Program-made: the position numbers and the translations under genes
Origin: Cherax quadricarinatus
Taxonomy: Eukaryota > Arthropoda > Malacostraca > Decapoda > Parastacidae
NCBI RefSeq assembly: GCF_038502225.1
Contig: NC_091292.1
Location: 48,254,902-48,318,901 of the forward strand
DNA: 64,000 bases
Direction of reading: 5' to 3'
Notes under the pieces: generated by a model
What the model was told of the DNA's origin: nothing
What the model saw: the letters and a program-made list of their open reading frames with translations, nothing else
Database searches by the model: none
Part shown: positions 1 to 12,300 of the stretch, piece after piece
Layout of the letters: each line of letters begins with the position of its first letter
Position numbering within the stretch: position 1 is the stretch's first letter

Positions 1-537
1 TTCTAGGGGATTTTTCCTAAGTTTAGAATAGGTTTCAGTATCATCTAAGAGATTATTCATTTTTTCTTGGTAATCATTTTCTTTCATAATTACTATTGCA
101 TTTATTTTGTCTGCTTTAGTAAGGCGCAAATTTTTATTGTTATTAAGTGTATCATAAGACTTAAAGAATCTTTGAGGGCAATTGGGAATGTTTGGTTTTA
201 ACATAGAGCTATGTACAATTCCTTTACTAATATTAATTTCATCAGAGGATAAATCAGAAAATTTTTCAAAGTTACAAAAGGCTTTTGCAATTTCAACATT
301 ATTAAGTTTTTTTGAAGTTGCAAAACTTAGGCCAAAACCTAGAGCAGCAGTTGTATGTTTGTCTAAAATTTCATCTGATAAGTTAATTACAAAATTGTTA
401 TTAGCATGTTTTGTCCAATCACTATTTTCAATTAAAATGTCTAATTTTCTTTGTAGTTTGCTCTTGAGTTCATTACAAATTCTTCTGAGTTTATTATAGC
501 AATGATCCAACATACTGGGGCAACCAGCCTTATTCAA
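1..537 (-). mobile_element. Penelope-like element fragment, N-terminal part of the protein and start of reverse transcriptase
   Basis: On the minus strand a reading frame is open from 537 down to the window edge, with its first Met codon at 513-511. The translation has the look of the N-terminal part of Penelope-like element (PLE) proteins: a charged helical segment, then a glycine-rich patch (ALGFGLSF), and near position 120 the block TKADKINAIVIMKENDY followed by a pattern close to KMNNLLDDTETY, which resembles the conserved start of the PLE reverse transcriptase. No stop interrupts it in the window; the rest lies off the left edge. It points away from the endonuclease fragment at 546, so the two pieces cannot be one simple copy. 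Family recognition is by eye from motifs. Confidence 0.75.
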
Positions 538-545
538 CTAAAAAT

Positions 546-1025
546 ATGTTGGTTCTCCCTTACCATGAAAACTTGGTTGATATGCCTTCTCTTCTTAACA
601 CTTTTAATATTAAAGTTGTATTCAAAAATCTTGATACAGTAAAAAAACTTTTGATAAAGAATTCCCCCCAAAATGCTGATGGATGTGTCTATAAGATTCC
701 TTGTAAAATTTGCGATAAAGTTTATTACGGTCAAACTGGTAAAAATCTCGAACTAAGATTAAAACAACATAAATATAGCATTAGAACTGGACAAGATTCC
801 AATGCTCTATTTATTCATGTAAGAGATTTTAACCATCCAATTGATTTTCAAAAAGTTGAGAAAGTAGTATCAAGCAAGTCCATGGTCGACAGGAATATAA
901 CTGAATCTTGTTTCATAAAAAGCAGTTTTGAAAATAATATGAATATTTCCTTTGGTTTATATAAATTAGATCCATTTATAATTAATAGAATTTGGGAAGA
1001 ATTTAATAATACACTGGACAAATAA
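546..1025 (+). pseudogene. Penelope-like element fragment: C-terminal GIY-YIG endonuclease
   Basis: The frame encodes about 159 residues. It starts in the PLE linker (pattern LPYHENL, then FNIKVVFKN) and continues into a GIY-YIG endonuclease. CVYKIPC and VYYGQTGK are the two signature strands, followed by the arginine-bearing helix LELRLKQH, then a histidine (FNHPIDF) and a glutamate in ITESCFIK that fits the catalytic Glu. In PLEs this domain follows the reverse transcriptase and nicks target DNA for target-primed reverse transcription. The reverse transcriptase that should precede it is absent: within about 10 bp upstream the sequence becomes an oppositely oriented PLE N-terminus. This is therefore a 5'-truncated copy, although the domain itself is uninterrupted. 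Confidence 0.8.
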
Positions 1026-1461
<436 letters not shown>

Positions 1462-1499
1462 AGCGGCTGTGTCCTTTTTTTTTAGATTTGGAAATGTGC

Positions 1500-1692
1500 A
1501 CCCTAAGAATGGTCATTGTGTTGGGCTAGTCATGGAGTATGGAGTATGTGTTGTTGGTTTAGTCAGTGAGTGTGGTATTGAGCTAGTTATAGACTGTGGT
1601 GTTGGTCTAGTTATTGACTGCGAATCTGGCTGGTCATTGACTGTAATATTGGGCTATTCATTGACAGTGGAGAAGGGCTAGTCATTGACTGC
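1500..1692 (+). repeat. degenerate 24-bp minisatellite, block 1
   Basis: Diverged tandem units of about 24 bp share a core close to TAGTCATTGACTG followed by a T/G-rich half (variants of TATTGGGCT). Roughly seven units can be traced. It lies in the intron upstream of exon A and is the same family as the block at 1800-2080. Confidence 0.7.
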
Positions 1693-1799
1693 ACCTGACT
1701 AACCTATCAGTCAAAAAAAAAAAAAGAAATCAGTGCGACTAGTGATTGTTCTAAGTCGTAAGAAAAACCACACATATGAGACTATGTACTAGCTATTTG

Positions 1800-2080
1800 T
1801 GTAATGGGGTAGCAAGTTGATCTGGTAATGGGGGTAATAATTAACTGCAGTAATGTAACCATTGATTGTGGTCATTAACCACGGTAATAGGGTTGTCATT
1901 GACTAGGGTAATGGGGTAGTCATTGATTGCGGTAATGAAGAATTCATTACCCGCAGTAATGGGTGGGTAGTAATTGACTGCGGTAATGAGGTAATCATTG
2001 GTTGTGACAGTGGGGTAATTATTGACTGCAGTAACGGGATAGTCATTGGCTGCGGTAATGGGATAGTCATTAATAACTGC
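1800..2080 (+). repeat. degenerate 24-bp minisatellite, block 2
   Basis: About eleven imperfect units of 24 bp have a core TAGTCATTGACTGCGGTAAT and GGG variants. The period is clearest between about 1890 and 2070. The minus-strand reading is open as an 8-residue repeat, which is a by-product of the period being a multiple of three. The 107 bp between the two blocks contain a poly(A) run at about 1715-1727 and nothing else recognisable. Confidence 0.75.
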
Positions 2081-2368
2081 CTGATGGATTATGTTTCTGT
2101 GCGTAAAATACTTATTTTTATTTACATTTTGTTTAAAGTGGTTACATAGCAGAATATTTCCAAGGCATAAATCCAAAATATTTGTTCGTCACTAGTATAG
2201 GCAAATTAATTTTGAGAAAACTGTTAAATCTATTGTGCTTCCATAGTACTTCCAAAAATGTCAGCTATAGATCAATAAGTATGTTTAACACATGAGTACT
2301 GAGTGCAATCATGTGTTGCAGGAGTTGGGCACACCTGTGTAACTTAATGTGAGAGTAATGTGTTTCAG
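2081..2368. other. unique intronic sequence ending in a splice acceptor
   Basis: AT-rich sequence with no gene or repeat that I can see. It ends at the acceptor TGTGTTTCAG (2359-2368) that defines the start of exon A. Confidence 0.6.
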
Positions 2369-2543
2369 GTGTTGGTGTGGTACACACGAGAGGACGGAGA
2401 GGTGGTGGCAGACACCAGAGAGTTGGAGGTAGAGAAGTGTCTGCCTAACAAGGTGGACCTCACCTGGTCTGTTGCTAAAGCACAACCAGGAGCTGCAGCC
2501 TCACTGACTCTGTCATCAGAGCCACACTCTGTGTGTAGCCTGG
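2369..2543 (+). CDS. exon A of an alpha-2-macroglobulin family gene
   Basis: This internal exon has 58 codons plus one base (phase 0 in, phase 1 out). The peptide shows blocks typical of the A2M/CD109/TEP family near the end of the bait-region/MG domain: VLVWYTREDGEVVADT, then LEVEKCLPNKVDLTW, a PG-containing strand (QPGAAASLTL) and PHSVCSLG. Family members are large secreted thioester or protease-trapping proteins of innate immunity. The exon is bounded by TTTCAG before 2369 and GTGAGT from 2544. The donor choice is supported by the join to exon B: the last G plus GA restores a Gly codon and gives the family-like run CSLGVVDRST. Without splicing the frame meets TGA at 2549-2551. The last nine bases belong to the first unit of the satellite. 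Which A2M subfamily it is cannot be settled from this segment. Confidence 0.87.
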
Positions 2544-2549
2544 GTGAGT
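2541..2549 (+). promoter_or_regulatory. 5' splice site of exon A (first of about 1,800 tandem copies)
   Basis: TGG|GTGAGT has G at -1 and a full GTGAGT at +1 to +6, a strong metazoan donor. The identical string recurs every 18 bp downstream through most of the satellite. Reading-frame continuity with exon B supports this first copy as the functional site. Confidence 0.8.
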
Positions 2550-4449
2550 GATGTAGCCTGGGTGAGTGATGTATCATGGGTGAGTGATATAGCCTGGGTG
2601 AGTGATGTAGCCTGGGTGAGTGATGTAGCCTGGGTGAGTGATGTAGCATGGGTGAGTGATATAGCCTGGGTGAGTGATGTAGCCTGGGTGAGTGATGTAG
2701 CCTGGGTGAGTGATATAGCCTGGGTGAGTGTAGTGATGTAGCCTGGGTGAGTGATGTAGCCTGGGTGAGTGATGTAGCCTGGGTGAGTGATGTAGCCTGG
2801 GTGAGTGATAGCCTGGGTGAGTGATGTAGCCTGGGTGAGTGATGTAGCCTGGGTGAGTGATGTAGCCTGGGTGAGTGATGTAGCCTGGGTGAGTGATGTA
2901 GCCTGGGTGAGTGATATAGCCTGGGTGAGTGACGTATCCTGGGTGAGTGATATAGCCTGGGTGAGTGACGTATCCTGGGTGAGTGATGTAGCCTGGGTGA
3001 GTGATGTAGCCTGAGTGAGTGATGTAGCCTGGGTGAGTGATGTAGCCTGGGTGAGTGATGTAGCCTGGGAGAGTGATGTAGCCTGGGAAAGTGATGTAGC
3101 CTGGGTGAGTGATGAAGGCTAGGTGAGTGATGCAGCCAGGGTGAGTGATGTAGCCTGGATGAGTGATGTAGCCTGGGTGAGTGATGTAGCCTGGTGAGTG
3201 ATGCAGCCTGGGTGAGAGATGTAGCCTGTGTGAGTAATGTAGCCTGGGTGAGTGATGTAGCCTGGAGAGTGATGTAGACTGGGTGAGTGATGTAGCGTGG
3301 GTGAGTGATGTGCACTGGGTGAGTGATGTAGCCTGGGTGAGTGATGTAGACTGGGTGAGTGATGTAGCCTGGGTGAGTGATGTGCACTGGGTGAGTGATG
3401 TAGCCTGGGTGATTGATGTAGCCAGGGTGAGTGATGTAGCCTGGGTGAGTGAAGTAGCCTGTGTGAGTGATGTAGCCTGGGTGAGTGATGTAGACTGGGT
3501 GAGTGATGTGCACAGGGTGAGTGATGTAGCCTGGGTGAGTGATGTAGACTGGGTGAGTGATGTAGCCTGGGTGAGTGATGTAGCCTGGGTGAGTAATGTA
3601 GCCAGGGTGAGAGATGTAGCCTGGGTGAGTAATGTAGCCAGGGTGAGTGACGTAGCCTGGATGAGTGATGTAGCCTGCGTGAGTGATGTAGACTGGGTGA
3701 GTGACGTAGCCTGGGTGAGTGATGTGCCCTGCAGGAGTGATGAAGCCTGGGTGAGTGATGTAGCCTGGGTGAGTGATGTAGCCTGGGTGAGTGATGTAGC
3801 CTGGGAGAGTGATATAGCCTGAGTGAGTGATGTAGCCAGTGTGAATCATGTAGCCTGGGTGAGGGATGTAGCCTGGGCGAGTGATGTAGCCTGGGTGAGT
3901 GATGTAGGCTGGATGAGTGATGTAGCCTGGGTGAGTGATGTACCCTGGGTGAGTGATGTAGCCTGGGTGAGTGATGTAGCCTGGATGAGTGATGTACCCT
4001 GGGTGAGTGATGTAGCCTGGGTGAGTGATGTAGCCTGGGTGAGTGATGTAGCCTGAGTGAGTGATGTAGCCTGGGTGAGTGATATAGCCTGGGTGAGCGA
4101 TGTACCCTGGATGAGTGATGCAGCCAGGGTGAGTGAAGTAGCCTGAGTGAGTGACTTAGCCAGGGTGAGTAATGTAGCCTGGGCGAGTAATGTAGCCTGG
4201 AGGAGTGATGTAGCCAGGGTAAGTGATGTAGCTAGGGTGAGTGATGTAACCTGGGTGAGTGATGTAGCCTGGGTGAATGATGTAGCCAGGGTGAGTGATG
4301 TAGCCAGGGTGAGTGACGTAGTCAGGGTGAGTGATGTAGCCTGGGTGAGTGATGTAGCCAGGGTGACTGATGAAGACAGGGTGAGTGATGTAGCCTGGGT
4401 GAGTGATGTAGCCTGGGTGAGTGATGTAGCCAGGGGGAGTGATGTAGAC

Positions 4450-6345
4450 AGGGTGAGTGATGTAGCCTGGGTGAGTGATGCAGCCTGGGTGAGTGATGTA
4501 GCCTGGGTGAGTGATGTAGCCTGGGTGAGTGATGTAGCCAGGGTGAGTGATATAGCCTGGGAGAGTGATGAATCCTGGGAGAGTAATGTAGGCTGGGTGA
4601 GTGATGTTGCCTGAGCGAGTGATGTAGCCTGGGTGAGTGATGTAGCCAGGGTGAGTGATGTAGCCTGGGTGAGTGATGAAGACAGGGTGAGTGATATAGC
4701 CTGGGTGAGTGATGTAGCCTGGGGGAGTGATGTAGCCAGGGAGAGTGATGTAGACAGGGTGAGTGATGTAGCCTGGGTGAGTGATGTAGCCAGGGTGAGT
4801 GATGATGACAGGGTGAGTGATGTAGCCTGGGTGAGTGATGTAGACTGGGGGAGTAATGTAGCCTGGGTGAGTGATGTAGACTGGGGGAGTAATGTAGCCA
4901 TGGAGAGTGATGTAGACAGGGTGAGTGATGTAGCCTGGGTGAGTGATGCAGCCTGGGTGAGTGATGTAGCCTGGGTGAGTGATGTAGCCTGGGTGAGTGA
5001 TGTAGCCAGGGTGAGTGATATAGCCTGGGAGAGTGATGAATCCTGGGAGAGTAATGTAGGCTGGGTGAGTGATGTTGCCTGAGCGAGTGATGTAGCCTGG
5101 GTGAGTGATGTAGCCAGAGTGAGTGATGTAGCCTGGGTGAGTGATGTAACCTAAGTGAGTGATGTAGACTGGGTAAGTGATGTAGCCAGAGTGAGTGATG
5201 TAGCCTGCGTGAGTGATGTAGCCTTGGTGAGTAATGTTGCCTGGGTAAGTGATGTAGCCTGGGTGAGTGATGTAGACTGGATGAGTGATGTAGCCTGGGT
5301 GAGTGATGTACACTGGGTGAGTGTTGTAGCCTGGGTGAGTGATGTAGCCTGGGTGAGTGATGTACCCTGGGTGAGTGATGTAGCCTGGGTGAGTGATGTA
5401 GCCTGGGTGAGTGATGTAGCCTGAGTGAGTGATGTAGCCTGGGTGAGTGATGTAGCCTGGGTGAGTGATGTACCCTGGGTGAGTGATGCAGCCAGGGTGA
5501 GTGAAGTAGCCTGAGTGACTTAGCCAGGGTAAGTAATGTAGCCTGGGCGAGTAATGTAGCCTGGGGGAGTGATGTAGCCAGGGTAAGTGATGTAGCTAGG
5601 GTGAGTGATGTAACCTGGGTGAGTGATGTAGCCTGGGTGAGTGATGTAGCCAGGGTGAGTGATGAAGACAGGGTGAGTGATGTAGCCTGGGTGAGTGATG
5701 CAGCCTGGGTGAGTGATGTAGCCAGAGTGAGTGATGTAGACAGGGTGAGTGATGTAGCTTGTGTGAGTGATGAAGACAGGGTGAGTGATGCAGCCTGGGT
5801 GAGTGATGTAGCCTGGGTGAGTGATGTAGCCTGGGTGAGTGATGTAGCCAGGGTGAATGATATAGCCTGGGAGAGTGATGAATCCTGGGAGAGTAATGTA
5901 GGCTTGGTGAGTGATGTTGCCTGAGCGAGTGATGTAGCCTGGGTGAGTGATGTAGCCAGGTGAGTGACGTAGCCTGGGTGAGTGATGAAGACAGGGTGAG
6001 TGATGTAGCTTGGGTGAGTGATGTAGCCTGGGTGAGTGATGTAGCCAGGGAGAGTGATGTAGACAGAGTGAGTGATGTAGCCTGGGTGAGTGATGAAGAC
6101 AGGGTGAGTGATGTAGCCTGGGTGAGTGATGTAGACTGGGTGAGTGATGTAGCCAGGGAGAGTGATATAGACAGGGTGAGTGATGTAGCCTGGGTGAGTG
6201 ATGCAGCCTGGGTGAGTGATGCAGCCTGGGTGAGTGATGTAGCCTGGGTGAGTGATGTAGCCTGGGTGAGTGATGTAGCCTGGGTGAGTGATGTAGCCTG
6301 GGTGAGTGATGTAGGCTGGGTGAGTGATGTTGCCTGAGCGAGTGA
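4450..6345 (+). repeat. higher-order repeat inside the 18-bp satellite (26-unit period)
   Basis: A distinctive variant series (TATAGCCTGG, GAGAGTGATGAATCC, then GTAGGCTGGG and GATGTTGCCTGAGCGAG) begins at 4551 and again at 5019, exactly 468 bp or 26 units apart. It recurs at 5861 with small indels between, and its last part recurs near 6310. This shows duplication of multi-unit blocks rather than single-unit slippage. Confidence 0.85.
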
Positions 6346-9300
6346 TGTAGCCTGGGTGAGTGATGTAGCCAGGGTCAGTGATGTAGCCTGGGTGAGTGAT
6401 GTAACCTAAGTGAGTGATGTAGCCTGGGTAAGTGATGTAGCCTGGGTGAGTGATGTAGCCTTGGTGAGTAATGTTGCCTGGGTAAGTGATGTAGCCTGGG
6501 TGAGTGATGTAGCATCAGTGAGAGATGTAGCCTAGGTGAATGATTTAGCCTGAGTGAGTGATGTAGCCAGGGTGAGTGATGTAGCCTGGGTGAGTGATGT
6601 AGCCTGGGTGAGTGATGTAGCCTGGGTGAGTGATGTAGCCTGGGTGAGTGATGTAGCCTGGGTGAGTGATGTAGCCTGGGTGAGTGATGTAGCCTGGGTG
6701 AGTGATGTAGCCTGGGTGAGTGATGTAGCCTGGGTGAGTGATGTAGCCTGAGTGAGTGATGTAGCCTGGGTGAGTGATGTAGCCTGAGTGAGTGATGTAG
6801 CCTGGGTGAGTGATGTAGCCTGAGTGAGTGATGTAGCCTGGGTGAGTGATGTAGACTGAGTGAGTGATGTAGCCTGGGTGAGTGATGTATCTTGGGAGAG
6901 TGATATAGCCTGGCCGAGTTATGTAGCCTGGGTGAGTGATGTAGCCAGAGTGAGTGGTGCAGCCTGAGTGAGTGATGTAGCCTGGCCGAGTTATGTAGCC
7001 TGGGTGAGTGATGTAGCCTGGCCGAGTTATGTAGCCTGGGTGAGTGATGTAGCCAGAGTGAGCAATGTAGCCTGGTTGAGTTATGTAGTCTGAGTGAGTG
7101 ATGTAGCCTGAGTATGTGACGTAGTCCGAGTGAGTGATGTAACCTGGATGAGTGATGTAGCCTGGGTGAGTGATGTGCCCTGGGTGAGTGATGTACCCTG
7201 GGTGAGTGATGTAGCCTGGGTGAGTGATGTAGCATGAGTGAGTGATGTAGAATGGGTGAGTGATGCAGCCTGGGTGGTTGATGTAGCCTGGGTGAGTGAT
7301 GTATCCTGGGTGAGTGATGTAGCCTGGGTGAGTGATGTAGCCTGGGTGAGTGATGTAGCCTGGGTGAGTGATGTAGCCTGGGTGAGTGATGTAGCCTGGG
7401 TGAGTGATGTAGCCTGGGTGAGTGATGTAGCCTGGGTGAGTGATGTAACCTGGGTGAGTGATGTAGCCTGGGTGAGTGATGTAGCCTGGGTGAGTGATGT
7501 AGCCTGGGTGAGTGATGTAGCCTGGGTGAGTGATGTAGCCTGAGTGAGTGATGTAGCCTGGGTGAGTGATGTAGCCTGGGTGAGTGATGTAGCCTGGGTG
7601 AGTGATGTAGCCTGGGTGAGTGATGTAGCCTGGGTGAGTGATGCAGCCTTGGTGAGTGATGTATCGTCAGTGAGAGATGTAGCCAAGGTGAGTGATGTAG
7701 CCAGGGTGAGTGATGTAGCCTGGGTGAATGATGTAGCCTGGGTGAGTAATGTAACATGGGTGAGTGATGTAGCCTGGGTGAGTGATGAAGCCTGGGTGAG
7801 TGATGTAGCCTGGGTGAGTGATGTAGCCTTAGTGAGTGATGTAGCCTGGGTGAGTGATGAAGCCTGAGTGAGTGATGCAGCCTGGGTGAGTGATGTAGCC
7901 TTAGTGAGTGATGTAGCCTGGCCGAGTTATGTAGCCTGAATGAGTGATGTAGCCTGGGTGAGTGATATAGCCTGGGTGAGTGATGTAGCCTGGTGAGTGA
8001 TGTAGCCTGGGAGAGTGATATAGCCTGAGTGAGTGATGTAGCCAGTGTGAATCATGTAGCCTGGGTGAGTGATGTAGCCTGGGTGAGTGATGTAGCCTGG
8101 GTGAGTGATGTAGCCTGGGTGAGTGATGTAGCCTAGGTGAGTGATGTAGCCTGTTTGAGTGATGTAGCCTGGGTGAGTGATGTAGCCTGAGTGATGATAG
8201 CCTGGGTGAGTGATGTAGCCTGGGTGAGTGATGTAGCCTGGGTGAGTGATGTAGCCTGGGTGAGTGATGTAGCCTAGGTGAGTGATGTAGCCTGGGTGAG
8301 TGATGTAGCCTGGGTGAGTGATTTAGCCTGGGTGAGTGATGTAGCGTCAGTGAGAGATGTAGCCTAGGTGAGTGATGTAGCCTGAGTAACTAAGCCAGGG
8401 TTAGTAATGTAGCCTAAGCGAGTAATGTAGCCTGGGTGAGTGATGTAGCCAGGGTGAGTGATGTAGCCAGGGTGAGTGATGTAGCCTGGGTGAGTGATGT
8501 AGCCTGGGTGAGTGATGTAGCCAGGGTGAGTGATGTAGCCTGGGTGAGTGATGTAGCCTGGGTGAGTGATGTAGCCTGGGTGAGTGATGTAGCCTGGGTG
8601 AGTGATGTAGCCTGGGTGAGTGATGTAGCCTGGGTGAGTTATGTTGCCTTGATGAGTGATGTAGCCTTGGTGAGTGATGTAGCCAGGATGTAGCCTGGGT
8701 GAGTGATGTAGCCTGGGTGAGTGATGTAGCCTGGGTGAGTGATGTAGCCTGGGTGAGTGATGTAGCCTGGGTGAGTGATGTAGCCTGGGTGAGTGATGTA
8801 GCCTGGGTGAGTGATGTAGCCTGGGTGAGTGATGTAGCCTGGGTGAGTGATGTAGCCTGGGTGAGTGATGTAGCCTGGGTGAGTGATGTAGCCTGGGTGA
8901 GTGATGTAACAAATGTGAGTGATGTAGCCTGGGTGAGTGATGTAGCCTGGGTGAGTGATGTAGCCAGGGTGAGTGATGTACCCAGGGTGAGTGATGTAGC
9001 CTGGGTGAGTGATGTAGAATGAGTGAGTGACGTAGCCTAGGTGAGTGATGTAACCTGGGTGAGTGATGTACCCTGGGTAAGTGATGTAGCATGAGTGAGT
9101 GATGTAGCCTGGGTGAGTGATGTAGCCTGGGTGAGTGATGTAGCCTGGGTGAGTGATGTAGCCTGGGTGAGTGATGTAGCCTGGGTGAGTGATGTAGCCT
9201 GGGTGAGTGATGTAGCCTGGGTGAGTGATGTAGCCTGGGTGAGTGATGTAGCCATCGTGAGTGTGATGAAGCCTGGGTGAGTGATGTAGCCTGGGTGAGT

Positions 9301-12300
9301 GATGTAACCTGGGTGAGTGATGTAGCCTGGGTGAGTGATGTAGACTGAGTGAGTGATGAAGCCTGAGTGAGTGATGTAGCCTGAGTGAGTGATGTAGCGT
9401 CAGTGAGAGATGTAGCCTAGGTGAGTGATGTAGCCAGGGTGAGTGATGTAGCCTGGGTGAGTGATGTAGCCTGGGTGAGTGAGGTGGGTGATGTAGCCTG
9501 GGTGAGTGATGTAGCCTGAGTGAGTGATCAGTGATGTAACATAGGTGGGTGATGAGCCTGGGTGAGTGGTGTAGACTGAGTGAGTGATGAAGCCTGTGTG
9601 AGTGATGTAGCCTGGGTGAGTGATGTAGCCTGGGTGAGTGATTTAGCCTGGGTGAGTGATGTAGCGTCAGTGAGAGATGTAGCCTAGGTGAGTGATGTAG
9701 CCAGGGTGAGTGATGTAGCCTGGGTGAGTGATGTAGCCTGGGTGAGTGATGTAGCCTGAGTGAGTGATGTAGCCTGGGTGAGTGATGTAGCCTGAGTGAG
9801 TGATGTAGCCTGGGTGAGTGATGTAGCCTTAGTGAGTGATGTAGCCTGGGTTAGTGATGTAGCCTGAGTGAGTGACGTAGCCTGGGTGAGTGATGTAGCC
9901 TTAGTGAGTGATGTAGCCATGGTTAGTGATGTAGCCTGAGTGAGTGATGTAGCCTGGGAGAGTGATGTAGCCTGGGAGAATGATGTAGCCTGAATGAGAG
10001 ATGTAGCCTGGGTGAGTTATGTAGTCTGAGTGATTGATGTAGCCTGGGTGTGTGATGTAGCCCGAGTGAGTGATATAGCCTGGATGAGTGATGTAGCCTG
10101 GGGTGAGTGACGTAGCCAGGGTAAGTAATGTAGCCTAGGTGAGTAATGTAACCTGGGTGAGTGATGTAGCCTGGGTGAGTGATGTAGCCTGAGTGAGTGT
10201 TGTAGCCTGGGTGAGTGATGTAGCCTGAGTGAGTGATGTAGCTTGGGTGAGTGATGTAGCCTCAGTGAGTGATGTAGCCTGGGTGAGTGATGTAGCCTCA
10301 GTGAGTGATGTAGCCTTGGTGAGAGATGTAACCTGGGTGAGAGATGTAGCCTGGGTGAGTGATGTAGCCTGAGTGAGTGATATAGCCTGGGTGAGTGATG
10401 TAGCCTGAGTGAGTGATGCAGCCTGGGTGAGTGATGTAGCCTCAGTGGGTGTTGTAGCCTGGGTGAGTGATGTAGCCTCAGTGAGTGAGGTAGCCTGGGC
10501 GAGTGATGTATCCTGGGTGAGTGATGTAGCCTGAGTGAGTTATGTAACCTGCATGAGTGATGTAGCCAGAGTGATGTAGCCTAGGTGTGTGATGTAGCCT
10601 GAAACAGTGATGTAGCCTTTATGAGTGATGTAGCCTGGGGTGAGTGACGTAGAAATGGTAAGTAATGTAGCCTAGGTGGGTAATGTAGCCTCGGTGAGTG
10701 ATGTAGCCAGGGTGAGTGATGTAGCCAGGGTGAGTGATGTAGCCTGTGTGAGTGATGTAGGCTGCGTGAGCGATGTATACAGGGTGAGTGATGTAGATGG
10801 GGTGAGTGATGTAGCGAGTGTGAGTTATGTAGCCTGGGTGAGTGATATAGCCTGGGTGAGTGATGTAGCCTTAGTGAGTGATGTAGCCTGGGTGAATAAT
10901 GTAGCCTGGGTGAGTGAGTGATGTAGCCTGCCTGGGTGAGTGATGTAGCCTGTGAGTGTGTGAGTGATGTAGCCAGTGATGTAGCCTTTGTGAGTGATCT
11001 AGACTTGGTGAGTGATGTAGCCTGGGTGAGTGATGTAGCCTGAGAGAGTGATGTAGCCTAGGTGAATGATGTAGTGAGTGAGTGATGTAGCCTGTGTGAG
11101 TGGTGTAGCCTATATGAGTGATGTAGCCAGGGTGAGTGATGTAGAGTGATGTAGCCATGGTGAGTGATGTAGCCTGGGTGAGTGATGCAGCCAGTGTGAG
11201 GGAAGTGATGTAGCTAGTGTGAGTGATGTAGTTAGGGTGAGTGATTTAGCCTGGGTGAGTGATGTAGCCTGGGTGAATGTTGAAGCCTTGGAGAGTGATG
11301 TAGCCTGGGTGAGTGATGTAGCCATCGTGAGTGATGTATCCGGGGTTAGTAATATTTCCTGGGTGAGCGATGTAGCCTGGGTGAGTGATGTAGCCTGGGT
11401 GAGTGATATAGCCTGAATGAGTAATGTAGCCTGGGTGAGTGATATAGCCTGGGTGAGTGATGTAGCCTGGTGAGTGATATAGCCTGGGTGAGTGATACAG
11501 ACTGAGTGACTGATGTAGCCTGGGTGAATGATGTAGCCTTGGAGAGTGATGTAGCCTGAGTGAGTGATGTAGCCTGGGTGAGTGATGTAGCCTGGGTGAG
11601 TGATGTAACCTGGGTGAGTGATGTAGACTGGATGGGTGATGTAGCCTTGGTGAGTGATGTAGCCTGGGTGAGTGATGTATCCTGGGTGAGTGATGCAGAC
11701 TGGATGAGTGATGTAGCCTGGGTGAGTGATGTGCCCTGGGTGAGTGATGTAGCCTGGGTGAGTGATGTAGCCTGGGTGAGTGATGTAGCCTTGGTGAGTG
11801 ATGTAGACTGGATGAGTGATGTAGCCTGGGTGAGTGATGTGCCCTGGGTGAGTGATGTAGCCTGGGTGAGTGATGTAGCTTGCGTGAGTGACGTACACTG
11901 GGTCAGTGGTGCAGCTTGGGTGAGTGATGTAGCCTGAGTGACTGACGTAGCCTCGGTGAGTGATATAGACTTGGTGAGTGATGTAGCCTTTGTGACTGAT
12001 GTAGCCTCTGTGAGTGATGTAGCCTTGGAGAGTGATGTAGCCTGGGTGAGTGATGTAGCCTTTGTGACTGATGTAGCCTCTGTGAGTGATGTAGCCTTGG
12101 AGAGTGATGTAGCCTGGGTGAGTGATGTAGCCTGGTGAGTGATGTGCCTAGGTGAGTGATGTAACCTGTAGGTGAGTGATGTAGCCTGGGTGAGTGATGT
12201 AGCTCAGGGTGAGTGATGTAGCCTGGGTGAGTGATGTAGCCTGGGTGAGTGATGTAGCCTGAGTGAATGATGTAGTGATGTAGCCTGGGTGTAGTGGTGT

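Noticed and set aside
534..734. Minus-strand frames 534-734 and 848-1084 opposite the endonuclease
   Set aside because: Antisense shadows of the GIY-YIG reading frame.
1841..2176. Minus-strand 111-codon frame with an 8-residue repeat
   Set aside because: Explained by the 24-bp minisatellite period.
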